DNA of 20,336 nt from Paracoccaceae bacterium (GCA_002712045.1 PARX01000037.1:51728-72063), one strand, 5' to 3'; positions 7,507 to 15,480 are shown, counted from the first letter of the stretch. The notes: a model not told the origin generated them from the sequence alone. Numbers and translations: made by a program.

Positions 7507-8715
7507 TTAAACTTCTTTGTCATTTGACATTACCACTTTGGTTCTTCTCATAACATATAAAATACATATAAAACCCATAAGTGCACTTAAAAACATTATT
7601 ATTTGTAAAGCATATGCGCCCTCACTATTTGACAATAAAAACCCAGCTAGTGTCGCAAGCGCAGAGCCGCCACCAATCTGAATAGCCCCACCGATACCGC
7701 TTGCCGTACCCGCAACTGATGGACGGATCGAGAGCATACCTGCTGTTGAGTTTGCTAACGTTAATCCATTGCCAATACCAATAAAAATACAAAATCCAAA
7801 AAAGGTAAATGCTGTCCCAAAACCTAAAATAGAAATAATTAATGACATACCCATTCCGAAGATTTGGGCTATCGTTCCCAGCAAAATCATTCTATCAATT
7901 CCAATTCTCATTGAGAATTTTCCTGTTAAGAAGTTTCCTCCGAAAAATCCCAATGCTGGAAGGCCAAAAAGAACACCCATGGTTGCTGGAGATAGGTTGA
8001 ATACTTTGGAGCCTACAAATGGTGCTCCACCTAAAAATGCAAAAAATGTTCCTGTGCTAAACGCAGCTGCAAAAGCGTATCCCCAAAACCTACGTGAAGC
8101 AAACAAAATTGGGTATTCACTAACCTGTTCACGCAGGCTTTTATTTTTCTCTTTATTGGTCTCTCCCAAATCAAACCAACACAACAAAAATAGACCAAAG
8201 CTCAAAATTATTACAAAAAGAAAGGTTGCTTGCCAATTATAATATGTTTCAAATAAACCACCAATTGAAGGTGCAATCATCGGAGCTACCGACATGCCCA
8301 TTGTTACATAACCAAGCATTGACGCTGCTTTTTCTGGAGAAGCCATATCTCTAACAATTGCCTTAGAGATCACCATCAATGTCGCAATCGAAGCTTGTAA
8401 AATCCTAAAAAATAAAAATGTCTCAATACTCTTTGATAAATAGCAACCGATAGTTGCAAAAATCAAAATAATAAGAGCAGAAAGTACAACCCTCCGTCGC
8501 CCAAAATAATCTGACAATGGTCCAGCAACTAATTGGACTATAGCGGTGCAAGCCAAATAGAGAGAAATGGAGAGCTGCATTAAAGCATAATCAGTTTTAA
8601 AAAACTCTGTCATACTAGGCAACGATGGCAGGAAAACACTCATACTCATTACGGACATGCCCGACATTAATATCAGCGTGAGAAGATGAGGAGCAGTTTT
8701 ATTATTCAAAAACAT
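7507..8715 (-). CDS. MFS transporter, Bcr/CflA drug-resistance type
   Basis: A 402-residue membrane protein with about 12 hydrophobic helices. The N-terminal 'FLPSLPSMTEFF' and 'QLVAGPLSDYFGRRRVVL' (the MFS loop 2-3 motif) match the Bcr/CflA subfamily of H+-driven exporters. Members export bicyclomycin, chloramphenicol, cysteine or other small molecules. The chosen start is ATG 8715; a TTG at 8724 adds three residues, and neither has a convincing ribosome site. It lies 126 bp after the GMC gene and 24 bp before the M20 gene, so it may be co-transcribed. It could remove a toxic intermediate of the pathway, or it could simply be an efflux pump. Confidence 0.88.
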   Translation of the reverse strand: MFLNNKTAPHLLTLILMSGMSVMSMSVFLPSLPSMTEFFKTDYALMQLSISLYLACTAIVQLVAGPLSDYFGRRRVVLSALIILIFATIGCYLSKSIETFLFFRILQASIATLMVISKAIVRDMASPEKAASMLGYVTMGMSVAPMIAPSIGGLFETYYNWQATFLFVIILSFGLFLLCWFDLGETNKEKNKSLREQVSEYPILFASRRFWGYAFAAAFSTGTFFAFLGGAPFVGSKVFNLSPATMGVLFGLPALGFFGGNFLTGKFSMRIGIDRMILLGTIAQIFGMGMSLIISILGFGTAFTFFGFCIFIGIGNGLTLANSTAGMLSIRPSVAGTASGIGGAIQIGGGSALATLAGFLLSNSEGAYALQIIMFLSALMGFICILYVMRRTKVVMSNDKEV

Positions 8716-8841
8716 TTTATTCAATCATAATAGTTCTAGAGCTTTAAACAAATAAATAACTGTTTTACAATAGTTGCTGCGGCATCAAAATGACTGTTGT
8801 TTAACTTAGCAAGAGAAATAATTTTGTATGTAGACAAATAT

Positions 8842-10473
8842 TCAAGAATTCAAATCAAATTCTTTTTTAATGATACTCGCTGCCTTCTCTGCAATCATAA
8901 TTGTTGGCGCATTGGTATTTCCAGAAACTAAAGTTGGCATTATCGATGCGTCAATAACCCGTAATTTTTTCAACCCATGTACCTTTAATTTTGGAGAAAC
9001 TACCGACATTTCATCATGGCCCATTTTACAGGTTCCAACAGGATGGTAAATTGTATCAGCACGCTTTCTGATATGCCTCTCCCAATCTTTTTCTGTCATA
9101 TTCTTTTTAACCCCAAATAATTCTTTATGCCGATATTTTGATAAAGCTGGAGCTTTCAAAATTTTCTCAGCAATTTGCGTTCCTTTAATTAAAGTTGCCA
9201 TATCTCTTTCATCGGAAAGATAATTTGGATCAATAAGCGGATCAGATGAGGGATTCTTATCTTTAATCCGCACACTTCCTCTACTGTAAGGTCTTAATGC
9301 ACATATGTGACAACTATATCCATATCCCAAATGAAGCTTTCGAACGTGATCGTCTAAGATTGCCACTACAAAATGAAGCTGCACATCTGGATAATCTTCT
9401 TCTAGTTTTGTTTTAAAAAAAGCAGCACCTTCGGCAAAAGGGGAAGCTATCATTCCAGTACCATCTTTTCTCCAACGAAAAATATTCTTTAAAAGCGCTA
9501 TTAAGCCCGCTGGCGCTAATCCGAAAACATCTCTATCCTTTGATCTATAAGCGAGCGCAAAATCTAAATGGTCCTGTAGGTTTTGCCCAACTCCAGGCAA
9601 CTCCTTTATCAGCTTGATTCCATGAGGTAAGATATCTTCCTTTCTACCGACACCAGATCTTTGTAAAATTTGAGGGCTATTTAAAGCACCGCTTGAAAGA
9701 ATTATTTCTTTTTTCGCTGAAACCAAGTGGCACTTACCCTTTTTCCAAAATACGACACTTTCCGCAGTATCATTTTTAAAATTTATTTTTTCCACATGGG
9801 CTTTTGTAATGATTGTTAAATTCTTTCTTTCCACAACGGGAAATAAAAAGGCTTCTGCTGCAGAGCATCTTTGCCCATTTTTCAATTTACTGTGAAACTG
9901 TGTTACTTGATAAAATCCTACTCCTTCATTTTCACCGCCATTAAAATCTGCTCGTTCGCGGTGCTGCATTTCCTTTGCAGCATCAATGAATGCAGTTGTT
10001 ATTGGTCGCGGGCTCTTTTGATTTGAAACGTGCAATGGACCATCAATTCCGTGACTTTCATCACTACCCAACTCATTATTTTCTGATTTTTTAAAGTACG
10101 GAAGACATTCATCCCAGGACCAACCTTCGCAGCCATTTTCTGCCCAGCTATCATAATCTAATTTATGCCCCCTAATATACAACATAGCATTGATTGCACT
10201 AGAACCACCTAAGACTTTACCTCTAGGCTGATACCCTCTTCGGTTATTCAAATATTTTTGCCTGACCGTTTGATAAGCCCAGTTATATAGACGTCCATAA
10301 CCTGGCAAAATTATAGCACCTGCTATTGGCGCACGAATAAGAATACTGTTTCCCCATCCACCCGCCTCTAACAAGCAAACAGAAATATTCGGATCTTCAC
10401 TCAGACGCGCTGCAAGAACTGACCCTGCAGAACCACCTCCAACGATTATAAAATCATATAATTGATCAGCCAT
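8842..10473 (-). CDS. GMC-family FAD oxidoreductase, choline dehydrogenase-like
   Basis: A 543-residue flavoprotein, full length for the glucose-methanol-choline family. The N-terminal dinucleotide motif is GGGSAG (12-17), with LEAGG at 35-39 ending the second strand. 'GKVLGGSSAINAMLYIRG' (85-102) is the first GMC signature. The C-terminal catalytic pair is H477 in YHPVGTCKMG and N521 in SGNTNAP. It oxidises a primary alcohol to an aldehyde, passing electrons to the respiratory chain or O2. Similarity is to BetA-like alcohol dehydrogenases, but the substrate cannot be fixed, and no betaine aldehyde dehydrogenase or betI is next to it. The ATG at 10473 lies 15 bp after the aldolase-family stop, so the two are almost surely one operon. 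No good ribosome site is visible. Confidence 0.92.
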   Translation of the reverse strand: MADQLYDFIIVGGGSAGSVLAARLSEDPNISVCLLEAGGWGNSILIRAPIAGAIILPGYGRLYNWAYQTVRQKYLNNRRGYQPRGKVLGGSSAINAMLYIRGHKLDYDSWAENGCEGWSWDECLPYFKKSENNELGSDESHGIDGPLHVSNQKSPRPITTAFIDAAKEMQHRERADFNGGENEGVGFYQVTQFHSKLKNGQRCSAAEAFLFPVVERKNLTIITKAHVEKINFKNDTAESVVFWKKGKCHLVSAKKEIILSSGALNSPQILQRSGVGRKEDILPHGIKLIKELPGVGQNLQDHLDFALAYRSKDRDVFGLAPAGLIALLKNIFRWRKDGTGMIASPFAEGAAFFKTKLEEDYPDVQLHFVVAILDDHVRKLHLGYGYSCHICALRPYSRGSVRIKDKNPSSDPLIDPNYLSDERDMATLIKGTQIAEKILKAPALSKYRHKELFGVKKNMTEKDWERHIRKRADTIYHPVGTCKMGHDEMSVVSPKLKVHGLKKLRVIDASIMPTLVSGNTNAPTIMIAEKAASIIKKEFDLNS

Positions 10474-10488
10474 ATTGAGTTTTAAAGA

Positions 10489-11247
10489 TTAGTCTCTATA
10501 TCCAGGCATATTTCTATCCACCCATCGTAATTGGGGTTTCCAATCGTCAGCTCCAGAAGGTTCATTCTTAGGAACATCACCATCAGTAAAAAGCCCATCA
10601 ACAATCTTTTCACTCAATAATAATGGCTCTTGCCCAGAGGCTAAGACATCAACTTGAATCTTGCATGCAGTTTCAAGATAATAAAGATAATAAAAGCACT
10701 CTCCAATAGACCTACCACAAGCGAGTAATCCATGATTTTCCATGATCATGGCAAAGTTTTCTCCAATATCTTTTGCCAAAGCCTCACATTCATCTTCAGC
10801 AGTGGTAACGTCTTGATATGGGTGGATGCAAACTGTCGGCATAATCAGTCCAGCATGTTGGGATAAAGGCAACAAACCACATTTCATAGCTGATACGGCA
10901 GCACCAGCTCGGGAATGGGTATGGGCAGAATAATTAATATCAGGTCGGGCCCCCAGTATTGCAGCATGAATCAAAGCTCCAGCACGATTGACTTTCTTAT
11001 CGCCATCCACTTGGTTTCCATTAAGGTCAACAATTGACAAAGAAGAGGCTGTGACCTCTTCCATCAAGTACTCATCTGGCTTTATAAAAAAAAGATCTGG
11101 CCTTCCCGGCACTCTGGCAGCGGCGTGAGTTTGGTTCAAATCAGTCCAGCCAAATTTTGAATATAATCTATAAAGTGCTGCTAAGTTTTCTCTACTCTGC
11201 TGCTCAGTTACAAATTCATTCTGTGAAAAATCTGAATTAACATTCAT
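10489..11247 (-). CDS. Class II aldolase/adducin-family protein
   Basis: A 252-residue zinc-binding protein of the class II aldolase/adducin fold. Metal ligands are visible as H109 and H111 (SAHTHS) and H172 (MENHGLLACG). The segment where fuculose-phosphate aldolase has its catalytic Glu reads 'NRAGALIHAAIL', with no acid, as in adducin-like members. Cleavage of a phosphorylated sugar is therefore doubtful, and a decarboxylase or other retro-aldol reaction is possible. The start is ATG 11247 with GGAG 9 nt upstream; GTG 11262 would lie before this site and is less likely. It is the first gene of the minus-strand operon with the GMC oxidoreductase, divergent from a small membrane protein gene. 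Confidence 0.88.
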   Translation of the reverse strand: MNVNSDFSQNEFVTEQQSRENLAALYRLYSKFGWTDLNQTHAAARVPGRPDLFFIKPDEYLMEEVTASSLSIVDLNGNQVDGDKKVNRAGALIHAAILGARPDINYSAHTHSRAGAAVSAMKCGLLPLSQHAGLIMPTVCIHPYQDVTTAEDECEALAKDIGENFAMIMENHGLLACGRSIGECFYYLYYLETACKIQVDVLASGQEPLLLSEKIVDGLFTDGDVPKNEPSGADDWKPQLRWVDRNMPGYRD

Positions 11248-11285
11248 AATGATTTTCTCCACCCAATTATTTAAGATTTTAAGTT

Positions 11286-11315
11286 AAGATACACATTATT
11301 CAGATTTTATTGCAA
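11286..11315 (-). promoter_or_regulatory. Possible promoter of the aldolase-GMC operon
   Basis: On the minus strand, TTGCAA (11315-11310) and TATCTT (11291-11286) are spaced by 18 bp, each matching 4/6 of the sigma70 consensus. In such AT-rich DNA this is only a candidate. Confidence 0.3.
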
Positions 11316-11319
11316 ACTA

Positions 11320-11335
11320 TTTTATCACGATAAAA
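11320..11335. promoter_or_regulatory. Perfect palindrome, candidate operator in the divergent region
   Basis: TTTTATC (11320-11326), AC, GATAAAA (11329-11335) is a perfect 7+7 inverted repeat in the 148-bp gap between the divergent aldolase and small membrane protein genes. It sits next to the candidate -35 of the aldolase operon and 21 bp upstream of the TATAAT for the rightward gene. The binding protein is unknown. Confidence 0.4.
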
Positions 11336-11356
11336 ATTTAAAAGAGTTAAATTTCT

Positions 11357-11362
11357 TATAAT
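11357..11362 (+). promoter_or_regulatory. Consensus -10 box before the small membrane protein gene
   Basis: A perfect TATAAT, 33 bp before the ATG at 11396. No good -35 is seen at 16-18 bp; instead the palindrome at 11320-11335 lies in that area, so activator-dependent transcription is possible. Confidence 0.4.
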
Positions 11363-11395
11363 TGAATGAGACAAGAATAAGTCGTATATTTACTT

Positions 11396-11698
11396 ATGTC
11401 TTCGTTATTTAAAGTAATTGCACTTATTTGCATCTGGTCAACACCAATTCAAATCTTTGTTTTTTTGTGGGGGATTTGGATCACAATTGAAACTGAATAT
11501 ACCTTCTATAGCTTGACTAATTTGAAGTTTATTGAATTGAAATTTCATTTCTTAATTAGTTTTATTCATTGGTTGTATACTTGGTTTTGGGAACCATATT
11601 TGGATTTCGTCCTCTCATTACCATTGTTAATACATCAACCAATTAAAGCGATCTTTAGCACATTGATTGGATTTTGGATCTTAAAAAAACTTGATTAA
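11396..11698 (+). CDS. Small two-helix membrane protein, unknown function
   Basis: A 100-residue, Trp- and Phe-rich protein that I do not recognise. Residues ~5-30 form a hydrophobic helix ('VIALICIWSTPIQIFVFLWGIW'-like), ~48-65 are moderately hydrophobic, and ~70-95 make a second likely membrane helix ending in KKLD. There is no signal-peptidase site or known motif. Support for its being real comes from the consensus -10 upstream, its place in a 580-bp gap between other genes, and a membrane-like composition along its whole length. Against it is the lack of any ribosome site before ATG 11396. It may be an orphan gene of the lineage. Confidence 0.5.
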   Translation: MSSLFKVIALICIWSTPIQIFVFLWGIWITIETEYTFYSLTNLKFIELKFHFLISFIHWLYTWFWEPYLDFVLSLPLLIHQPIKAIFSTLIGFWILKKLD

Positions 11699-11720
11699 TT
11701 AAAAGTTGTTCAATCAAGTT
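11688..11720 (+). terminator. Possible stem-loop at the end of the small membrane protein gene
   Basis: AACTTGATT (11688-11696) pairs perfectly with AATCAAGTT (11712-11720) around a 15-nt loop. The left arm includes the last codons and first base of the stop. The stem is AT-rich and is followed by AATTCTCTT, not a T run, so termination is uncertain. Confidence 0.3.
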
Positions 11721-11827
11721 AATTCTCTTAAAGTCTTTCGAGGTAATTCAAGAGATTAAGATCACCAGCTTCTTGTCAAATACTGAGAGTCCAAAGATCA
11801 ACAACAAAATAGCTGAGAGACATTTCC

Positions 11828-12727
11828 ATGTATAATTTAAGCTTGTATGGCGTGACAATAATAATATGGGGATCAACCTGGATTATCACCAAATATCAGG
11901 TGGAAGAATCAAGCGCATTACTGGCAGTTATGTTTCGCTATATTCTTGCGGCAGTCATATTACAATTAACCGTTAATTTATTTAGATCAAAAGAATATCA
12001 CTCAAGAAAATCCCATCTTCTATTTTTTCTGCTTGGATCATCACTGTTTTGTTGGAATTACGTATTTTTTTATAATGCGGCTGGTTCCGGATTAAAGACT
12101 GGCCTTATCGCCGTAATTTTCTCAACGATAATTTCCATGAACATATTAAATAATGCAATATTTTTTAAAGAATATCCACGTTTAAGTACAGTCACTGGCG
12201 CCTTAATAGGCTTGATTGGAATCTCATTAGTTTTTTCAGAAGATATAATGGAGTTCATAGAAACAGGTCTATTTGGTTCCATTATCTTTTGCTTGCTTGG
12301 TACATATCTTGCTTCGATTGGAAATATGTTATCAAAATTCCTACAACAAAAGGATATTTCTGTCGTGAGCGCTAACAATTGGGGTATGACTTATGGTGCA
12401 TTAACTCTAATCATCGTAACTATTCTTTATGAACAAAAGATTTATATTCCAACGAGCTACTCATTTTTATCAGGGCTTATATTTCTTTCAGTATTTGGTT
12501 CTGTGATTGGGTTTTGGACTTACCTAACACTTCTTGGTAGAGTTGGCGCCGATAGAGCAGCTTACGCGATGATTGTTTTCCCGATATGGGCATTAATATT
12601 GTCATGGATATTTGAAGGTTTCGAGTGGACACCCATAAAAATAATTGGGGTTATGATAATAATAATGGGGAACCTCTTTATGCTTAAAAAATCAAATTTA
12701 ACCTTTAAGCCCAAAAATTATGGATAG
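11828..12727 (+). CDS. EamA/DMT-family transporter (first of pair)
   Basis: A 299-residue protein with about ten hydrophobic helices arranged as two EamA halves, typical of drug/metabolite transporters (~300 residues). Visible features are 'IIWGSTWIITKYQVE' in helix 1, 'MFRYILAAVIL' in helix 2, and in the second half 'SVFGSVIGFWTYLTLLGRVG' and 'FPIWALILSWIFEGFEWT'. Family members mostly export amino acids, nucleosides or small toxic metabolites; this one's substrate is not inferable. The ATG has GAGAGA ~7 nt upstream. Its end overlaps the next EamA gene by 8 bp, so the two are co-translated and perhaps work as a pair. Confidence 0.9.
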   Translation: MYNLSLYGVTIIIWGSTWIITKYQVEESSALLAVMFRYILAAVILQLTVNLFRSKEYHSRKSHLLFFLLGSSLFCWNYVFFYNAAGSGLKTGLIAVIFSTIISMNILNNAIFFKEYPRLSTVTGALIGLIGISLVFSEDIMEFIETGLFGSIIFCLLGTYLASIGNMLSKFLQQKDISVVSANNWGMTYGALTLIIVTILYEQKIYIPTSYSFLSGLIFLSVFGSVIGFWTYLTLLGRVGADRAAYAMIVFPIWALILSWIFEGFEWTPIKIIGVMIIIMGNLFMLKKSNLTFKPKNYG

Positions 12728-13595
12728 TTACAAAACAATAATTGGTATAATATGCACATTGACTGCGGTTCTGTTTGGATTGGGAACTGGTATGTTAGTG
12801 AAGAAGGTGGGTACTGATGTTACTGTTATTACTACCTTGTTTTATAGATTTCTTTTTTCAGTACCTTTATTGTTACTCTTTGCTCTTGTGGCCAGAAAAT
12901 CCAAATTCCTGGAGATAAAACAAAAGAGAACACTCATTCTTCGTATAATCTTCGGATTTAGTGGAATAACCTTTTGGTTCTTGGCAGTTCGCTCAATGCC
13001 ATTAGGCCAAGCTACAACATTATTTCAAAGTTCTGTAATATTTGTAACTTTATTATCTCCTTTACTATTAGGTGAAAAAGTTGGTCCTGTTCGATGGTCA
13101 GCGGTTTTAGCAGGATTGATTGGCATAATTATTGTTACCGAACCATTCTCATCAGCTTTGAATGCAGCTGCTCTATACGGAGTGATGGCAGCATTTTCAG
13201 GTGCAATTCTAGCCATTCTACTTAGGAAATTGGGGCGAAGTGACAAACCTACGAGTGTAGCTCTTTGGTACAATTTTGCGGGAGCAGTAATATTGGGTTT
13301 TGTGATAATTTATGCCCCGGAACAATTATCCCCAATTGGCGGGCAAATATTAATTGATTTAATTTTACTGGGTGTCGTCGCCTCTGTTTTACAAATCTTT
13401 TTTACAACAGCTTATAAATATCTTGATGCTGTTGTTGTATCCGCTTTGAGGTACATACAGATACCCTTGTCTGGAGTAGCTGGATATTTTTTATTCGCTG
13501 AAACCATGAGTTCTAGTCAAATACTGGGTGCACTGATAATTATTACAAGTTGCTTGGTTATTGCTTGGAGGGAATTTATCCGAAATGAGAAATAA
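12720..13595 (+). CDS. EamA/DMT-family transporter (second of pair)
   Basis: A 291-residue ten-helix DMT protein. Features are 'GLGTGMLVKKVGTDVTVITTLFYRF' spanning helices 1-2, 'GITFWFLAVRSMPLGQATTLF' in helices 3-4, 'LLGEKVGPVRW' at the half-way loop, and 'YIQIPLSGVAGYFLFAE' in helix 9; these are typical of the EamA family. It differs clearly from the preceding EamA protein, so this is not a recent duplication. ATG 12720 lies inside the previous gene (8-bp overlap including its TAG), with no strong ribosome site, indicating coupled translation. Export of a small polar metabolite is the likeliest role. Confidence 0.9.
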   Translation: MDSYKTIIGIICTLTAVLFGLGTGMLVKKVGTDVTVITTLFYRFLFSVPLLLLFALVARKSKFLEIKQKRTLILRIIFGFSGITFWFLAVRSMPLGQATTLFQSSVIFVTLLSPLLLGEKVGPVRWSAVLAGLIGIIIVTEPFSSALNAAALYGVMAAFSGAILAILLRKLGRSDKPTSVALWYNFAGAVILGFVIIYAPEQLSPIGGQILIDLILLGVVASVLQIFFTTAYKYLDAVVVSALRYIQIPLSGVAGYFLFAETMSSSQILGALIIITSCLVIAWREFIRNEK

Positions 13596-13627
13596 ACTTA
13601 TTAAACTTTACATATTGAAAATTTGAT

Positions 13628-14218
13628 ATGTTAACATTTTCTCTTGCTGTAACTCTTTTGATGTTAACCCCCGGCCCAGCTGTTTTGATGATTGCAAATA
13701 TCGGCGTTAACTTTGATTTTCGCAAAGGTGTACCCTTTGTATTTGGAGTAATTGTTGGAGCAAACATCGTGGCCCTATCCGTTGTGCTTGGAATTGCCTC
13801 GGTAATAAATACCTACACACTACTACGGCTTATTCTTCTTATAATCTCATCAATTTTTATCTTCTATTTGGCAGTAAAAATTTTAATGCAAAACTCAGCA
13901 GAAGAAACAACTAGTAATTTTAAAAAAATAAATTTTTATGATGGTTTGGTTTTACAAATCTTGAACCCAAAAAATTATATTGTACAAATCACACTTTTTT
14001 CTGGATTTTTAATTTGGAATGACAACTTTATACTTGAAGCGTTTATTAAGTTGGTAATTGCAAATATGATTTGGTTTCCAATGCATTTACTCTGGTTAAT
14101 ATTGGGAGTTACGGTAAAGAAAATGCAACTATCCAGAAAAAGTCTTAAAATTTTGAACATGGTCATGGCTGGCTCGCTGTTGAGTTTTATAGCTATGGCA
14201 TTCTTCAATTTTGAATAA
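13628..14218 (+). CDS. LysE/RhtB-family amino acid exporter
   Basis: A 196-residue membrane protein with about six helices, close to the usual ~205 of the LysE family. The hallmark 'MLTPGPAVLMI' is at residues 12-22, followed by 'FRKGVPFVFGVIVGAN'; 'LQILNPKNYIVQITLFSGF' in the middle matches the family's conserved L-NPK segment. Such proteins export amino acids or related compounds with the proton gradient. The ATG gives the family's normal short N-terminus before PGP, though no clear ribosome site is visible. It follows the EamA pair by 32 bp and may share its transcript, making three exporters in a row. It converges on the Rieske gene with 4 bp between stops. Confidence 0.9.
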   Translation: MLTFSLAVTLLMLTPGPAVLMIANIGVNFDFRKGVPFVFGVIVGANIVALSVVLGIASVINTYTLLRLILLIISSIFIFYLAVKILMQNSAEETTSNFKKINFYDGLVLQILNPKNYIVQITLFSGFLIWNDNFILEAFIKLVIANMIWFPMHLLWLILGVTVKKMQLSRKSLKILNMVMAGSLLSFIAMAFFNFE

Positions 14219-14222
14219 ATTA

Positions 14223-15368
14223 TTAAATTATATCAACATCAGAACCTAATTTACGCCCCATATAATTTAGAAAATCCCAAATCGTACCCTCCAAGTCATA
14301 TGGAGCCAAATAACCTGGTTTATAATATCTCGTATTCTGCGCAATTTGAAGAGTTTCTAATTTTTCTTTATCCTCAATATTGAATGCTTTACATAAATCT
14401 ATATACGCTACCACTTCTGGATCATTTGGGTCTTCCTTCAACCCAGCGATACCCCAACGAATAGCTACTTTATCTACGCCCACAGGCCTCAGACATAAAT
14501 ATAGAGTATAATTAGCAGCCACTGCGATTACGAAGCTTGGGAAAACATTGAAGAGCACAGAATTTTTTTGCTCATCTTCTGTCATATCTTCATGAAATGG
14601 GCCGCGTGGAGGATAACTTGGGTCATAATATGAACGATATGCAGTCCACGCATCTTCTCCAGGCACTTTTTTACAAAGCTGAGTTGGCGTCATGGGTTGT
14701 AAAGTTTTTGGGTGCGTCGCAAATAAGTGGTAACCTTCCATAAAATTCTCAGTTAAGTTCTTCCAATTGGTGTTCCAAACGGATTCTTCCGTAAAAAGCA
14801 AATTTCGTAATTCATGATGATAATTGTGAAGGATTTTATCCAGTTTCTTCAACTGTGGCGATAACGGATCCGCATTTCCATCCAAATTAACAAAAATAAA
14901 ATTATTCCAAATCTCAGAATTTAACCTTGGCAAACTACATTTCTTATAATCAAAATTCTTTACTTTTTTCATTAAGGGAGCAGTTTTAAGCGTACCATCA
15001 ATATCATAGGTCCAAGCATGATATTCACACACAAAGCTACGCTTGTTACCTTTACCTTGGGCTACAAGATTTCCTCGATGGCGACAAACATTTGACAATA
15101 CATGAACTTGATTTTCTTTATCCCTTGAAACAATTATTTGTTCTCCGATTAACTCAGAAGTAAAATAATCACCTGTGTTAGGTATTTCTCCCACATGACC
15201 AAGGCAAACCCATTCTTTTCGAAAGATTTCCTCCTTTTCTAACTCGTGAAAACTTGAAAGTGTATAAAATGCCGACGGCATTGTTCGCGCCTCAGCAGAG
15301 TCTGTAGATTTAATGATTTCCAACTCTTTTCTCAAAGCATCTACGTTATCAAATCTTTCTAACAGCAT
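14223..15368 (-). CDS. Rieske non-heme iron oxygenase, alpha subunit
   Basis: A 381-residue oxygenase component. The Rieske [2Fe-2S] ligands are C95/H97 (CRHRG) and C114/H117 (CEYHAW), 16 residues between the pairs. The catalytic domain shows 'TENFMEGYHLFATHP', giving iron ligands H214 and H219 with E211 where many ring dioxygenases have a bridging Asp. The third ligand is probably D333 in 'IEDKEKLETLQ'. Relatives hydroxylate aromatic rings or demethylate quaternary amines such as betaines and carnitine. No beta subunit or reductase is adjacent. The start is ATG 15368 with TGGA ~7 nt upstream. GTG 15395 would lie inside the conserved palindrome at 15386-15397 and is rejected. That operator puts it in the same regulon as the upstream ABC importer. 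Confidence 0.9.
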   Translation of the reverse strand: MLLERFDNVDALRKELEIIKSTDSAEARTMPSAFYTLSSFHELEKEEIFRKEWVCLGHVGEIPNTGDYFTSELIGEQIIVSRDKENQVHVLSNVCRHRGNLVAQGKGNKRSFVCEYHAWTYDIDGTLKTAPLMKKVKNFDYKKCSLPRLNSEIWNNFIFVNLDGNADPLSPQLKKLDKILHNYHHELRNLLFTEESVWNTNWKNLTENFMEGYHLFATHPKTLQPMTPTQLCKKVPGEDAWTAYRSYYDPSYPPRGPFHEDMTEDEQKNSVLFNVFPSFVIAVAANYTLYLCLRPVGVDKVAIRWGIAGLKEDPNDPEVVAYIDLCKAFNIEDKEKLETLQIAQNTRYYKPGYLAPYDLEGTIWDFLNYMGRKLGSDVDII

Positions 15369-15385
15369 TAATAAATCCAGTCTTT

Positions 15386-15397
15386 CTGTGATCACAG
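15386..15397. promoter_or_regulatory. Operator A: CTGTGATCACAG before the Rieske gene
   Basis: A perfect 12-bp palindrome, extending to 14 bp as TCTGTGATCACAGA (15385-15398), ends 17 bp before the Rieske ATG. It is one of three copies. The 112-bp gap after the ATPase gene therefore likely holds a separate regulated promoter. Confidence 0.75.
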
Positions 15398-15480
15398 ATA
15401 ATTATCATGAATTTTTGTCAAAAACTAGACAAATTTTAAATACCTAAGAAAACCTAACGTAAAATTTAAGAAATTTAAAT

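Noticed and set aside
7769..8242. 157-codon plus-strand open frame opposite the MFS gene
   Set aside because: It is antisense to a clear MFS protein; the Pro/Lys/Ile-rich translation is an artefact of the complement of membrane-protein codons.
8725..8841. Possible stem-loop (ACAATAGT/ACTGTTGT) between GMC and MFS genes
   Set aside because: The arms are AT-rich with a mismatch, the loop is about 18 nt and there is no following T run; not a supportable terminator.
8842..10473. Assigning the GMC enzyme as betA choline dehydrogenase
   Set aside because: Only general GMC motifs are visible, and betB, betI or a choline transporter are not adjacent.
15369..15395. GTG start at 15395 for the Rieske gene (nine extra residues)
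   Set aside because: The GTG is part of the conserved palindrome at 15386-15397 and has no ribosome site; ATG 15368 has TGGA at suitable spacing and loses no family sequence.
15386..15397. Reading CTGTGATCACAG as a CRP/FNR site
   Set aside because: CRP and FNR half-sites are separated by several bases (for example TGTGA-N6-TCACA). Here the halves abut, which fits GntR-type sites better.
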